Notes under the pieces: model-generated
What the model was told of the DNA's origin: nothing
Databases searched by the model: none
Seen by the model: only the letters and a program-made list of their open reading frames with translations
Shown: piece by piece, positions 35,212 to 43,738 of the stretch
Position numbering within the stretch: position 1 is the first letter of the stretch
How the letters are laid out: the number at the start of each line of letters is the position of its first letter
From: Chryseobacterium soldanellicola
Lineage (GTDB): Bacteria; Bacteroidota; Bacteroidia; Flavobacteriales; Weeksellaceae
DNA: 64,000 nucleotides
Reading direction: 5' to 3'
Assembly (NCBI RefSeq): GCF_900100115.1
Contig: NZ_FNKL01000001.1
Coordinates: 1-64,000, forward strand
Program-made: the position numbers and the translations under genes

Positions 35212-35703
35212 ATGCCGACTGAAAGGTTTCACAAGCTGATTCCGATGACAACTTTTGTTATTGAATACTATTCAAATGAAGGATATGCTGATCTTCAAAC
35301 ATTGCGTTTGATGAATAATTATGCTAATTTCCTGAAACAACCTTTAACTCTCGGTATGTTTGTCCCCGTAGATCCGCAGGGAAATGTTCTCAAAGAACCC
35401 AAAAATTATCCAATCTGGAAAACGCTCGAGCATAACGACGGAAAAGAAAATAATGGTGTTGGATTTAATGAATACAAAATATATCAAAAGGCAGAAAAAA
35501 ATTGTCTTTTTGAAGGTTTTAAGTTGGATTATAATGGCTACTCCCGCGTTAGGATTGTTGCATCATACAATCCTTCTATTGAATTGTCCTTCAACAAAAA
35601 TGACTTGATGTGTCCCTTATTTAAGGATATTGAAGCATTTACTCATCTTGATGATATATATCTTACATCCAATGCTTTAAAGGTTATTGGAATTGAGAAA
35701 TAA
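35212..35703 (+). CDS. Uncharacterised cytoplasmic protein
   Basis: A 163-residue protein with no signal peptide, transmembrane segment or domain I know. The composition is that of a globular alpha/beta protein. It contains one Cys in LMCPLF and aromatic stretches (FVIEYYSNEGYADLQTLRLMNNYANFL). It stands alone between tRNA-Ser copy 2 and an outer-membrane protein gene, with long gaps on both sides, which is typical of an orphan accessory gene. Coding is plausible from length and codon structure; function unknown. Confidence 0.6.
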   Translation: MPTERFHKLIPMTTFVIEYYSNEGYADLQTLRLMNNYANFLKQPLTLGMFVPVDPQGNVLKEPKNYPIWKTLEHNDGKENNGVGFNEYKIYQKAEKNCLFEGFKLDYNGYSRVRIVASYNPSIELSFNKNDLMCPLFKDIEAFTHLDDIYLTSNALKVIGIEK

Positions 35704-36060
35704 ATGCACCGTAATTTTAAGTTTTAATAATTAATCTGAAATCTGACACATTTTGAGAATTACCCTCTATCACAAAAAATTACCTTCCGGGGCAGTGGAA
35801 GGTAATTGTGTAAATTTCAAAATAAAATATATTTATGTGATGGTATATTTTAAATTTCAAATTTTGTGCCAGTCAATTATTTAAATCATTAAATCGTGAG
35901 TTTTGTGGTATCTTTTTATTTTATTTAAAGATTTGCAGTTATTAATTTTAATAATGCAGGAATATTAGAATAATTTGGCTTTATTTTAGCTTAAGAAAAT
36001 CAGGAAAATGCCGAACAGGTTTTCACTGGATCCTGATTTAACAATAATAAACTAATAATA
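35704..36060. other. Intergenic region with an 11-bp hairpin
   Basis: 357 bases without a gene. AATTACCTTCC (35778-35788) pairs perfectly with GGAAGGTAATT (35797-35807) over an 8-base loop. On the plus strand there is no T run after it; on the minus strand a run of six U follows, so it is at best a weak terminator for the upstream gene. The remainder is AT-rich and featureless. Confidence 0.6.
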
Positions 36061-36906
36061 ATGACTATAAATAATAATTTCTTTATTGCTGCCTTTTGCT
36101 TTATCTCCTTTCCTTTTGTATGTTCCGGACAACAAGCTCAAGATCAGAATTATACATTATTTAATCCTGTTCCGAGAGCACTCATGAGAGAAATGGAAAC
36201 AGACCGGCCGGATGTCACCGAGTCTCCTTATACCGTGGATGCGGGACATTTTCAGTATGAAACAGATATAATAAGGATCATTCACGAAAAATCTGAATCA
36301 AAGCAAACCAATACCTTATTGGTAAACCAGGCTAATCTTAAGATTGGAATTACCCGTACAACCGCCATACAGATTGGTTTCCAGACATTTGGAAGGCAAA
36401 AAGAGAAAGAATTGAGCTCAGGAGCCGTGACAACTCAAAGCGGTTTTGGTGATATAAACCTGAGAATTAAGCAAAACTTAATCGGCAATGATCATGGTAA
36501 TTTTGTTTTGGCATTATTGCCCTATATAAAGTTCCCGACTTCAAAATTTGAGGATGACAGCCGTTTTGAAGGTGGACTGATTGTGCCCATGCTCTATAAA
36601 TTACCCGGAGAATGGACTCTGGGGCTTCAGGTGGAAGCAGACAGGTTAAAGGATAAAGATGAGCAGGCCATGCACACAGAATTTCTGCAGTCTCTTACTC
36701 TCAGCCATCCCATTGTAAAAGGGGTCGACGGTATCGTAGAAACTTATTATACATATGATTTTAAGGCCCACCAATTATCTAATTTTATCAATGCAGCGGT
36801 GCAGGTGGATGTAATTAAGGACTTTAAACTCGACGCCGGCCTTAATTACGGAATACAGAATGAAGCAGGAAAACACTATTTCATTGGTGCCTCTTATCGC
36901 TATTAA
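36061..36906 (+). CDS. Outer-membrane beta-barrel protein (Phenol_MetA_deg/transporter-like)
   Basis: A 281-residue secreted protein. Signal peptide about 1-24 (ending FVCSGQQA). The mature start METDRPDVTESPYTVDAGHFQYETD is the hallmark of the MetA-pathway-of-phenol-degradation family of outer-membrane barrels. Alternating hydrophobic strands follow, ending in an aromatic residue (GASYRY). These proteins are thought to be channels for hydrophobic or organic substrates, but the specificity is unknown and the name does not imply phenol degradation. It stands alone, convergent with the HTH/membrane-protein operon. Confidence 0.83.
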   Translation: MTINNNFFIAAFCFISFPFVCSGQQAQDQNYTLFNPVPRALMREMETDRPDVTESPYTVDAGHFQYETDIIRIIHEKSESKQTNTLLVNQANLKIGITRTTAIQIGFQTFGRQKEKELSSGAVTTQSGFGDINLRIKQNLIGNDHGNFVLALLPYIKFPTSKFEDDSRFEGGLIVPMLYKLPGEWTLGLQVEADRLKDKDEQAMHTEFLQSLTLSHPIVKGVDGIVETYYTYDFKAHQLSNFINAAVQVDVIKDFKLDAGLNYGIQNEAGKHYFIGASYRY

Positions 36907-36930
36907 ACGATATATATTTCATATAGCATT

Positions 36931-37263
36931 TCACACGATAAATCTTTTTTTCCATTTTGTAACTGTATTTCTGCTTAATTTAAAATGCCTTGCAAGCTGG
37001 CTGTTATTGAGTCTGTTTTTTTTCTGATAATCTAAAATCTGCAAAATAGTAGATTTATTATAAAATCTGTGCTTTTGATTAAAATCTGAAATATCAGAGG
37101 AAACGGTTCCGAATATCATCGTATTGATCTGTATCACATCGAGATGAGAGATATTTTTCTTATTCAGTATATCCCGGCACTGTTCCTTTTTATCAGGAAA
37201 CATTTTATCTAATATATCAGAATAAATTCTTTTGTAATCAGGCTGTTTACTTTCTAAGTTCAT
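36931..37263 (-). CDS. Small HTH protein (transposase/Trp-repressor-like helix-turn-helix)
   Basis: A 110-residue protein. The C-terminal 45 residues (STILQILDYQKKNRLNNSQL and HFKLSRNTVTKWKKRF) form a helix-turn-helix like those of IS3-type transposase N-terminal domains. No catalytic transposase domain follows, so it probably acts as a DNA-binding regulator. It is the last gene of a four-gene leftward operon (27-base gap) and is paired with another HTH protein. From memory, similar paired proteins occur repeatedly in Chryseobacterium genomes. Target unknown. Confidence 0.7.
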   Translation of the reverse strand: MNLESKQPDYKRIYSDILDKMFPDKKEQCRDILNKKNISHLDVIQINTMIFGTVSSDISDFNQKHRFYNKSTILQILDYQKKNRLNNSQLARHFKLSRNTVTKWKKRFIV

Positions 37264-37290
37264 TTTTCTTTAAAATTGATGATTCACTTA

Positions 37291-37716
37291 TTATTTTTTA
37301 TACTTAACGATCCATCTGTGGAGGGTAGATTTGGGAATCCTGTATTGATTCATAACTTCCACCTTTGATTTTTCTTTTTTTTCAATAAGATCCAGAATAA
37401 AATCGATCACTTCTTTCGTATAAAGGTTTTTACGGAATTCCGGTAAGACTGATTTTATTGTTTTATTGTAATTCACGCTCGACGGCGGTGCGTACAGAAT
37501 AAGATGCTGGGAAAAAAAACGGAAGAAATCATACTCTAAAAGCTTGCTCCATCGCAAAAGAATATCTGTATCAAGGCTTTTTGAAGCATACATTTTTTCT
37601 ATATCTTCTTCCTCCTGCTTCATGAAGCTGCAGATCCGGTCAATATGAATGTCTTTTTCCATCACCCGCGTATAGATAATTTCTCCTATATGTACATCTT
37701 TAAAGTTTACTTTCAT
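37291..37716 (-). CDS. HTH-domain protein, partner of the downstream small HTH protein
   Basis: A 141-residue protein. The N-terminal part (IDRICSFMKQEEEDIEKMYASKSLDTDILLRWSKLL) resembles a Cro/XRE-like helical region. The C-terminus (IEKKEKSKVEVMNQY, then RIPKSTLHRWIVKYKK) is a second helix-turn-helix of transposase type. The middle LEYDFFRFFSQHLILYAPPS is distinctive and recurs, from memory, in Chryseobacterium homologues. It lies third in the leftward operon, seven bases after the 151-residue membrane protein gene. A regulatory role is inferred. Confidence 0.7.
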   Translation of the reverse strand: MKVNFKDVHIGEIIYTRVMEKDIHIDRICSFMKQEEEDIEKMYASKSLDTDILLRWSKLLEYDFFRFFSQHLILYAPPSSVNYNKTIKSVLPEFRKNLYTKEVIDFILDLIEKKEKSKVEVMNQYRIPKSTLHRWIVKYKK

Positions 37717-37723
37717 TGGTATC

Positions 37724-38179
37724 TTAAGAATATTTAATTATTTGCTCTAAGCTGTTTCGTAGTTTTTTAAGCTGTCCGCGTGTTATGCCCTGTAAATAAA
37801 CAGAAATATCGGCTGGCCCGCCCTCTTCTTTATTTATAGACAACATCAGCATTGATCCTGTAATCGAGAATCCCTGAAGCGTTACAGCCGGAAATTCGAT
37901 CAATGTGCCCTGCCAGAATTTCTGAAAAGGATGATAACATTTTATACTTATTATTTCCCTTGAGATTTCAAATTCAATTGCACGGATTGCTGAAAGAGCA
38001 ATTAAAAACCCGCACAAAAGGACAATTCCCGCAGCCAGCATCATTATTTTGTATTGGAAGGATAAGGTGAGGCAGCCGATGATCATTAATACATCAAAAC
38101 CGGATAACAGCAAAACAGCATACAAAAACAGCTTCACATACTTTCTGTTATTTAGTTTTACCATATTCCGCTCGATCAT
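37724..38179 (-). CDS. Small membrane protein, two transmembrane helices
   Basis: A 151-residue protein with two adjacent hydrophobic segments (FLYAVLLLSGFDVLMIIGCL and MMLAAGIVLLCGFLIALSAI), then a beta-rich soluble tail (ISREIISIKCYHPFQKFW...DISVYL) resembling small PH-like membrane domains. No known family is recognised. The start ATG overlaps the stop of the preceding gene by one base (TAATG), implying translational coupling; an internal ATG at 38164 is a possible alternative. Second gene of the four-gene operon. Confidence 0.65.
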   Translation of the reverse strand: MIERNMVKLNNRKYVKLFLYAVLLLSGFDVLMIIGCLTLSFQYKIMMLAAGIVLLCGFLIALSAIRAIEFEISREIISIKCYHPFQKFWQGTLIEFPAVTLQGFSITGSMLMLSINKEEGGPADISVYLQGITRGQLKKLRNSLEQIIKYS

Positions 38180-38559
38180 TAATGGCTCGATTTGTTTTTG
38201 GATCTGCTGTAATAAAAAATAAGGGCAATTGCAATCATAAGTAGCAGAGGGACATAATTATCGATTTCAGCGGTATATACTTCTTTTTCAGGAACTGGAA
38301 GATGCTGATTTTCAGCGCTGTTTTCTAATGCTATAACCTTTGCTTTTTTTGACCGGTCTGCTTGTAGGCTGTCTTTCGGCTTATCTTTATCGGCATTATT
38401 TTTTTGTACGGTTTTAGGCCCGGCAGCATCAGCAAAACATAGGTTATATTCTTTATTTGCCTTCTCTGAACTACGGATGATGTATGCGGTATTTGAAATA
38501 ATCACGATGGCAATGAGCAACGTAATTAACTGCGTCATGTTAAATTTATTTTTTTTCAT
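38179..38559 (-). CDS. Small membrane protein, first gene of the leftward operon
   Basis: A 126-residue protein with an N-terminal hydrophobic helix (about 9-28, MTQLITLLIAIVIISNTAYI), a long charged Lys/Asp-rich linker, a second hydrophobic segment (about 102-118, YVPLLLMIAIALIFYY) and a short basic C-terminus. No family recognised. Its start lies 69 bases from the nearer inverted repeat of the candidate invertible segment, and no promoter is visible between the two, so its transcription may depend on that segment's orientation. Confidence 0.6.
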   Translation of the reverse strand: MKKNKFNMTQLITLLIAIVIISNTAYIIRSSEKANKEYNLCFADAAGPKTVQKNNADKDKPKDSLQADRSKKAKVIALENSAENQHLPVPEKEVYTAEIDNYVPLLLMIAIALIFYYSRSKNKSSH

Positions 38560-38628
38560 GGTTTTCGGATTTTTGATAAAAATTTTTAATCGTTTTTAAA
38601 TAATTAATTATCATATTTAATCAAAACA

Positions 38629-38647
38629 TAGTCCTACATAGACTACT
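38629..38647. repeat. Left 19-bp inverted repeat (candidate recombinase crossover site)
   Basis: TAGTCCTACATAGACTACT is the exact reverse complement of 38836-38854. Inside it, short inverted arms flank an asymmetric 7-base centre (CTACATA), the usual layout of a tyrosine-recombinase crossover site. Confidence 0.85.
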
Positions 38648-38796
38648 TTTAATTTTAACTATTTAAATATCTGAATACCCTGAAAAAAAATTGCTTTATT
38701 GCATTACAAATCAGCTCTGCATGCTTTATTCATAATCTTTAAAATCTATCATCTCTCATTAATCTATATATTTGGATAATAATTAATTATAATGTA

Positions 38797-38827
38797 TTTG
38801 TTTTTAGATTTAATTTATTTACATTTG
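38797..38827 (+). promoter_or_regulatory. Promoter inside the candidate invertible segment
   Basis: TTTG (38797-38800), exactly 19 bases, TACATTTG (38820-38827), matching the Bacteroidetes consensus at every defined position. Transcription would start at the edge of the right inverted repeat and lead into the recombinase gene at 38904. Confidence 0.75.
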
Positions 38828-38835
38828 CATTAAAT

Positions 38836-38854
38836 AGTAGTCTATGTAGGACTA
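38836..38854. repeat. Right 19-bp inverted repeat (candidate recombinase crossover site)
   Basis: AGTAGTCTATGTAGGACTA, exact reverse complement of the left repeat. Continuing two bases gives arms AGTAGTC and GACTACT around the 7-base centre TATGTAG, opposite in orientation to the left site's centre. Confidence 0.85.
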
Positions 38855-38903
38855 CTTTTTTTGCCTTAAATTCGTTGGATAATAAGCGTTTAAAAATCCA
38901 ACA

Positions 38904-40145
38904 ATGACAATTCAGTTTTTTCTTTCCAAAAATGGAACTGCAAGAAATATCAATCTAAAACTTACCGATGAATCAGGCTTCAGCAATTTTGTTGCCCATA
39001 TGCCTTTACGCATCTCAGAAGAGGAATGGGATCATGAAAAACAACGCCCAAAAAATATATACCTTAAAAAATATAAAAACCTTAATAACAAAATAAATCT
39101 CCTGAAAATAGAGCTTAGCGAGTATTACGGCCAGATAAAAAACAAAGAAAAAACGATCAGCCAGAGACAGTTTTCAAAAAAAGTAAAAAATGTATGTCTG
39201 CAAAAAGATACTTTTTATCCGGAGATGACATTACTGCACTTTATGGAGCAGTACATTCATATAAAGAAGGAAATAATCTGCAATTCTACTTATAAAAGAT
39301 ATAAGGTTTTCTTTAATTTAATACAAAGATTTGAAGGGCATGTATCGGAAAGATTATATGTTGAGCACATCAGCTCAGAATTTATCAGAGATTTTTTAAT
39401 ATTTGGAAAACAGGAAGATTATAGCGAAAATACAATCTACAGAACGATTCATTTTGTAAAAACAATCTTAAATTTTGTAGAAAGAAGAGGAATTAAAACA
39501 CGCGTCAGGGAACTTGAAATCCGAAGAGAAAAACAGAATAAAGAAATCATAACTTTAAGCGAATCTGAAATATTAAAAATAAAATATACGAACGTTCCCG
39601 ATCGACTCCAAGACTCCAAAGAATGGCTTCTGATCAGCTGCTACACAGGCCAGAGGGTTTCTGATTTTATGAAATTCACCTCAAGGCAGCTCGTCGAAAT
39701 AAACAAAAAAAAGTGCCTCAATTTTGTCCAGCAAAAAACACAGAAGGAAATAACAATTCCCCTGCATCCGATTGTACAGAATATCCTCCACAGAAACGGT
39801 AAAAATTTTCCTAACGAAATAAGCATACAGCAGTACAATGAAGATATAAAGGAAATAGCCAAACTAGCAGGACTTACAGAAATGATTAATGCGCGAAAAA
39901 GATTAGGACACAGAACAAAGCTTTTAAGGATCGAAAAATGGAAGGTAATATCAAGCCATATCGGCAGGCGGAGCTTTGCATCCAACTTTTACGGAAAAAT
40001 ACCCACTCCCCTTTTAATGGAGGCTACCGGGCACAGCACTGAGGTGATGTTCTTAAAATATATCAATTCTTTCGACAAAGACAGAATGGTAAAGCTCAGC
40101 AATTATTTTGATAAAATGTACGAGGAAAGATTTCTCAGCGCATAA
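38904..40145 (+). CDS. Tyrosine site-specific recombinase
   Basis: A 413-residue recombinase of the Bacteroidetes type: an N-terminal arm-binding domain (about 1-100), a SAM-like core-binding domain (about 105-205) and a catalytic domain (about 215-400). The catalytic set is complete: Arg251 in CYTGQRVSD, Lys278 in QQKTQKE, His352 and Arg355 in SSHIGRRSF, His377 in ATGHST, and the nucleophile Tyr386 in FLKYI. It cuts and rejoins DNA through a 3'-phosphotyrosine link. It starts 49 bases from the right inverted repeat of the candidate invertible segment, the natural substrate to test. It could instead be the integrase of a decayed element; no att duplication was found. Confidence 0.93.
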   Translation: MTIQFFLSKNGTARNINLKLTDESGFSNFVAHMPLRISEEEWDHEKQRPKNIYLKKYKNLNNKINLLKIELSEYYGQIKNKEKTISQRQFSKKVKNVCLQKDTFYPEMTLLHFMEQYIHIKKEIICNSTYKRYKVFFNLIQRFEGHVSERLYVEHISSEFIRDFLIFGKQEDYSENTIYRTIHFVKTILNFVERRGIKTRVRELEIRREKQNKEIITLSESEILKIKYTNVPDRLQDSKEWLLISCYTGQRVSDFMKFTSRQLVEINKKKCLNFVQQKTQKEITIPLHPIVQNILHRNGKNFPNEISIQQYNEDIKEIAKLAGLTEMINARKRLGHRTKLLRIEKWKVISSHIGRRSFASNFYGKIPTPLLMEATGHSTEVMFLKYINSFDKDRMVKLSNYFDKMYEERFLSA

Positions 40146-40321
40146 GCTTAAATTATTTTTTAATTTTTTTAATTTTTTAATTTTTATTAATAAATTATCA
40201 TATTATTAATATTATGAAGTTTTAAATACTATCAATATTGAAATATATTTGATATATTTAAGTATAAAATGATGGATAAGCTATTTTCACAATATTAAAA
40301 AGCGTAAGGAAGGAATATATT

Positions 40322-41737
40322 ATGGTACAAAATACAGAGATTTTACAGCAATTTGATGCCCTGGCTGCAGTGCCCGAAAAACAGCTGCAATGGCTGGAAG
40401 AACACAGTAAGATCGTAGATTATGAAGATGGAGAATTTATCAGCATTGAGCACAATAAAATAGACGGCCCTCATTTTATTCTTGACGGCCGCGTTGCCCT
40501 TTTTATCAAGCAGGGAAACGAAAACAGGGAAATCGGATTGCTTGCAAAAGGCAGTATTTTCGGATATCTTCCTTATTCAAGAAGCGTCAATGCGGGAGTA
40601 AACAGCCAAGCCATCGGAAAGGTAAAAATCATGTCTTTTAATACTGATGAGATCCGGATCATGATACGCGATCATTTTGAGCTTACCCAGGCGTTGGTGC
40701 ATATTATGAATAACAGAGTCCGTGAATTTACCGCCCTTCAGCAGCAAAATGATAAAATGGCAGCCCTGGGAAAACTGGCGGCAGGCCTGGCTCATGAAAT
40801 TAACAATCCCGCTGCCGCACTGGTAAGTGATTCCCTGTCGCTCCGGCAACATTTGCAACTAGATCCTGCGTTGTTTAAAGAACTCACTTCCCTGCATTTA
40901 GAAGCTTTTCAGATTGATGGCGTACTTGATGAGTTAATGAAAATTTTAGCGGCAACCGATAAGCCAACATTAACTCTTAAAGAAAAATCTAAAAAGGAAG
41001 AGCTGATTACCGACTGGCTGGAAACTCAAAATATTGATAACGCAGAAGAAATTGCTGAAGTTTTTGTGGATTTTAATTTCACTTTAGAAAACCTGAAAAC
41101 ATTTGAAGATTTGCTTCCGGTACATGCCAGATCTCCTATTTTTAATTGGTTATTAAATATTTTAGTGACCGAAAAAATGATCCAGGACATACAGGTTTCA
41201 TCCAAAAGAATCTCCGAGCTCATAAAATCCATCAAAATCTATACACATATGGATCGCGGATCAGAAAAGATGTCTTCCGATATTCACGACAGCATCCGGA
41301 ATACACTCAGCATTCTGGGTTACAAATTGCGCAAAGGAAATGTTGAGGTAGATGAGAGATATGAGGAAAACCTTCCACAGGTCATGGCCTACACAGGCCA
41401 ATTAAACCAGGTCTGGACCAATCTGATCGATAATGCCCTTGACAGCATGGAAATCAATCAAAAAGGAAAAATTATCATCACCACAGAAAGAGACCGCGAA
41501 TTTGTAAAAGTAACCATCAATGATAACGGTCCGGGAATCCCCGAGGATATAAAGCCTAATATATTTGATCCTTTTTTCACCACCAAAGATGTCGGAAAAG
41601 GCACCGGAATGGGATTGGAGACCGTTCAGAGGATCATTTTAAAACATAAAGGTTCTGTGAAAGTGCAATCGGTTCCCGGCAGCACAACTTTTACCGTATG
41701 CATCCCGATTAACAGCAATAATATCAACAATCTGTAA
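40322..41737 (+). CDS. Sensor histidine kinase with N-terminal cyclic-nucleotide-binding-like domain
   Basis: A 471-residue cytoplasmic kinase. An N-terminal cNMP-binding-type beta barrel (about 10-125, with [20 protein letters not shown]) precedes the dimerisation/phosphoacceptor helix with His158 in [12 protein letters not shown]. The ATPase domain has the N box [10 protein letters not shown]1 box DNGPGIP, F box PFFTTKD and G2 box [11 protein letters not shown]. There is no membrane segment, so the signal is intracellular, possibly a nucleotide or a redox cue. The response-regulator/flavoprotein gene starts 10 bases downstream, its probable phosphotransfer partner. A possible -7 box TATATTTG lies at 40244-40251. 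Confidence 0.9.
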   Translation: MVQNTEILQQFDALAAVPEKQLQWLEEHSKIVDYEDGEFISIEHNKIDGPHFILDGRVALFIKQGNENREIGLLAKGSIFGYLPYSRSVNAGVNSQAIGKVKIMSFNTDEIRIMIRDHFELTQALVHIMNNRVREFTALQQQNDKMAALGKLAAGLAHEINNPAAALVSDSLSLRQHLQLDPALFKELTSLHLEAFQIDGVLDELMKILAATDKPTLTLKEKSKKEELITDWLETQNIDNAEEIAEVFVDFNFTLENLKTFEDLLPVHARSPIFNWLLNILVTEKMIQDIQVSSKRISELIKSIKIYTHMDRGSEKMSSDIHDSIRNTLSILGYKLRKGNVEVDERYEENLPQVMAYTGQLNQVWTNLIDNALDSMEINQKGKIIITTERDREFVKVTINDNGPGIPEDIKPNIFDPFFTTKDVGKGTGMGLETVQRIILKHKGSVKVQSVPGSTTFTVCIPINSNNINNL

Positions 41738-41747
41738 AATAAAAAAC

Positions 41748-43409
41748 ATGGAAAAACCTATTATTTTCTCAATAGACGACGACCAACAGGTATTAAATGC
41801 CATTGCCAGAGATCTTAAAGTAAAATATAGCAGCCAATATAAAATTATCAGCACCGCTTCCGCAAAAGAAGCACTTGAAAGAATTACCGAGCTTAAAAAT
41901 GAATCCCGCGCGATAGCAATGTTCATCTGCGATCAGCGTATGCCCGAAATGCAGGGAATAGAATTTTTTGAAGAAGCTTTAAAAATATACCCTGAAGCAA
42001 AACGAGTTCTTCTTACCGCTTACTCCGATACCGAAGCAGCAATAAATGCCATTAATAAAGTACAGCTGGATTATTATCTGATGAAGCCGTGGGATCCCGC
42101 AGAAGACAGATTATACCCCGTAATTGATGATCTGCTGACCGACTGGCAAAGCAATTATAAGCCTGATTTTAAAGGGTTACGTGTTATCGGCTATCAATAC
42201 TCTCCTCTTTCACATAATATTAAAGATTATCTCGCCGGCAACCTCATCCCGTATTTATGGCTCGATATTGAAAAAAATCCTGAAGCACAGCATCTTTTAG
42301 AGATCAATAAACTGGATAAAGAACAGCTTCCCGTTGTGCTCCTTGAAGATGGAATGATTCTGAAACGCCCCGATGTTGCAACACTCGCCGACAGCATAGG
42401 CTCAAATCCTGAAATTACCGCTGAAATGTATGACGTCGTAATTATCGGCGCCGGACCCGCAGGATTGGCAGCAGCTGTATATGGAGCCTCTGAAGGATTA
42501 AGGACATTGGTAATCGAACGAAAAGCGCCCGGCGGACAGGCAGGAACGAGCTCGCGAATTGAAAATTATCTTGGCTTTCCGTCGGGATTAACAGGTGCTG
42601 ATCTCACGCGTCGCGCCATAAGCCAGGCCCGTCGTCTGGGTGCCGAATTTTTATCGCCCAAAGAAGTAATTGATATCAAACAAGTTGACAATTATAAAGT
42701 CATTACATTGGGAGACGGACAGGAAATTAATTGCCGTTCCATAATCATTACAACAGGTGTTGATTACAGAAAGCTTGAGACAAAAGGTATTGAAGATTTT
42801 ACAGGTGCAGGAATATATTACGGTGCTGCCATCACGGAAGCTTCTGCCTGTAAAGATAAAAGCGTTTACATCGTTGGCGGCGGAAATTCTGCAGGTCAAT
42901 CAGCCGTTTACCTTTCTAAATTTGCAAACAAAGTATATATTATCGTCCGTAAAGACAGCCTGTCTTATACGATGTCTTCTTATCTGATCCAGCAGATTTC
43001 CGATTTGCCTAATATAGAGGTTTTAATTGACACCGAAATCAGGGAGGCCAAAGGAGATACCCATCTGGAAAACCTTATTATTGAACATCTTCCGACCGGT
43101 AAAATCACAACCGGAGATGCCGCCGCCTTATACATTTTTATAGGCGCTAAACCTTTTACAGACTGGCTCGGAACTGCCGTGCAAAGGGATCAGAAAGGCT
43201 TTATAGAAACCGGAAGAGATCTGACAGCTTATCCAGAATTTACCAAGCAGTGGAAACTCAAAAGGGATCCTTTTTTACTTGAAACAAGCCTTCCCGGGAT
43301 TTTTGCGGCTGGAGATGTGCGTTCCGGGGCGATGAACAGGGTGGCTTCAGCGGTAGGTGAAGGTTCTATGGCGATCTCTTTCGTGCATAAATACCTTGCA
43401 GAAAACTAA
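41748..43409 (+). CDS. Response regulator fused to a glutaredoxin-like and a thioredoxin-reductase-like flavoprotein
   Basis: A 553-residue fusion. Residues 1-135 are a receiver domain with Asp10-12, phosphoacceptor Asp62 (CDQRMP), Thr90 and Lys113. Residues about 142-222 resemble a glutaredoxin fold, but the CxxC site reads Ser152-Pro-Leu-Ser155. Residues 228-553 are a thioredoxin-reductase-type module with FAD motif GAGPAGLAA (234-242), NAD(P) motif VGGGNSAGQ (376-384) and the C-terminal AAGDVRSGAMNRVASAVGEG. The redox CxxC of real thioredoxin reductases is replaced by Gly359-Ala-Ala-Ile362. It may use FAD and NAD(P)H to sense or transfer electrons under phosphorylation control (inference). 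It has no DNA-binding domain. Confidence 0.9.
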   Translation: MEKPIIFSIDDDQQVLNAIARDLKVKYSSQYKIISTASAKEALERITELKNESRAIAMFICDQRMPEMQGIEFFEEALKIYPEAKRVLLTAYSDTEAAINAINKVQLDYYLMKPWDPAEDRLYPVIDDLLTDWQSNYKPDFKGLRVIGYQYSPLSHNIKDYLAGNLIPYLWLDIEKNPEAQHLLEINKLDKEQLPVVLLEDGMILKRPDVATLADSIGSNPEITAEMYDVVIIGAGPAGLAAAVYGASEGLRTLVIERKAPGGQAGTSSRIENYLGFPSGLTGADLTRRAISQARRLGAEFLSPKEVIDIKQVDNYKVITLGDGQEINCRSIIITTGVDYRKLETKGIEDFTGAGIYYGAAITEASACKDKSVYIVGGGNSAGQSAVYLSKFANKVYIIVRKDSLSYTMSSYLIQQISDLPNIEVLIDTEIREAKGDTHLENLIIEHLPTGKITTGDAAALYIFIGAKPFTDWLGTAVQRDQKGFIETGRDLTAYPEFTKQWKLKRDPFLLETSLPGIFAAGDVRSGAMNRVASAVGEGSMAISFVHKYLAEN

Positions 43410-43433
43410 AATCAACAATTATTTTAATTATAT

Positions 43434-43709
43434 ATGGCACAGGAAAATAAAATATGCGAGCACATAGAAGCAATTAAAGAATTAAAGCTTCCTCTAAAGC
43501 ACGAATGCTCAGAATGCGTCAAAAACGGCGGTCAATGGGTGCATCTCCGTACTTGTCAAACCTGCGGAGAAACCCTTTGCTGCGATTCTTCGCCAAACCA
43601 GCACATGACTAAGCATGCACATAAAACAGGGCATCCTGTTGTTATTTCAGCTGAACCCGGTGAACGCTGGCTTTGGTGTTATAAGGATGAGTCTTTTGCA
43701 GAATATTAG
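43434..43709 (+). CDS. UBP-type zinc-finger protein
   Basis: A 91-residue protein that is almost entirely a ZnF_UBP domain: Cys8 and His10, HECSEC, CQTCGETLCC, then the spaced His cluster in QHMTKHAHKTGHPV and the WLWCYKDE ending. In eukaryotes this fold binds the ubiquitin C-terminus; in bacteria its ligand is unknown. It starts 25 bases after the response-regulator/flavoprotein gene, so the three genes look like one operon. The zinc-binding set is complete. Confidence 0.92.
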   Translation: MAQENKICEHIEAIKELKLPLKHECSECVKNGGQWVHLRTCQTCGETLCCDSSPNQHMTKHAHKTGHPVVISAEPGERWLWCYKDESFAEY

Positions 43710-43738
43710 AAATTAATAAACTTCAGTTATTCTTCAAT

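Larger units (their letters stand above)
38629..38854. other. Candidate invertible promoter segment between the HTH/membrane operon and the recombinase gene
   Basis: A 226-bp segment bounded by perfect 19-bp inverted repeats, inside the 344-base gap between divergent genes. It holds one good promoter, pointing right at the recombinase gene. No TAnnTTTG is readable leftward in the segment, or between it and the operon start at 38559. Distances from each repeat to the nearest start codon are similar (69 and 49 bases). If the segment flips, the promoter would face the operon instead. Two operators in a divergent promoter region is the alternative reading. Confidence 0.6.

Noticed and set aside
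34796..40145. Integrative element inserted at tRNA-Ser copy 2 using the recombinase at 38904
   Set aside because: I find no repeat of the tRNA 3' end beyond the recombinase; the only other copy is the full inverted tRNA at 2077. The recombinase is better linked to the adjacent inverted repeats.
41748..43409. Functional thioredoxin reductase (trxB)
   Set aside because: The redox CxxC is substituted and a receiver domain is fused, so the usual name would mislead.
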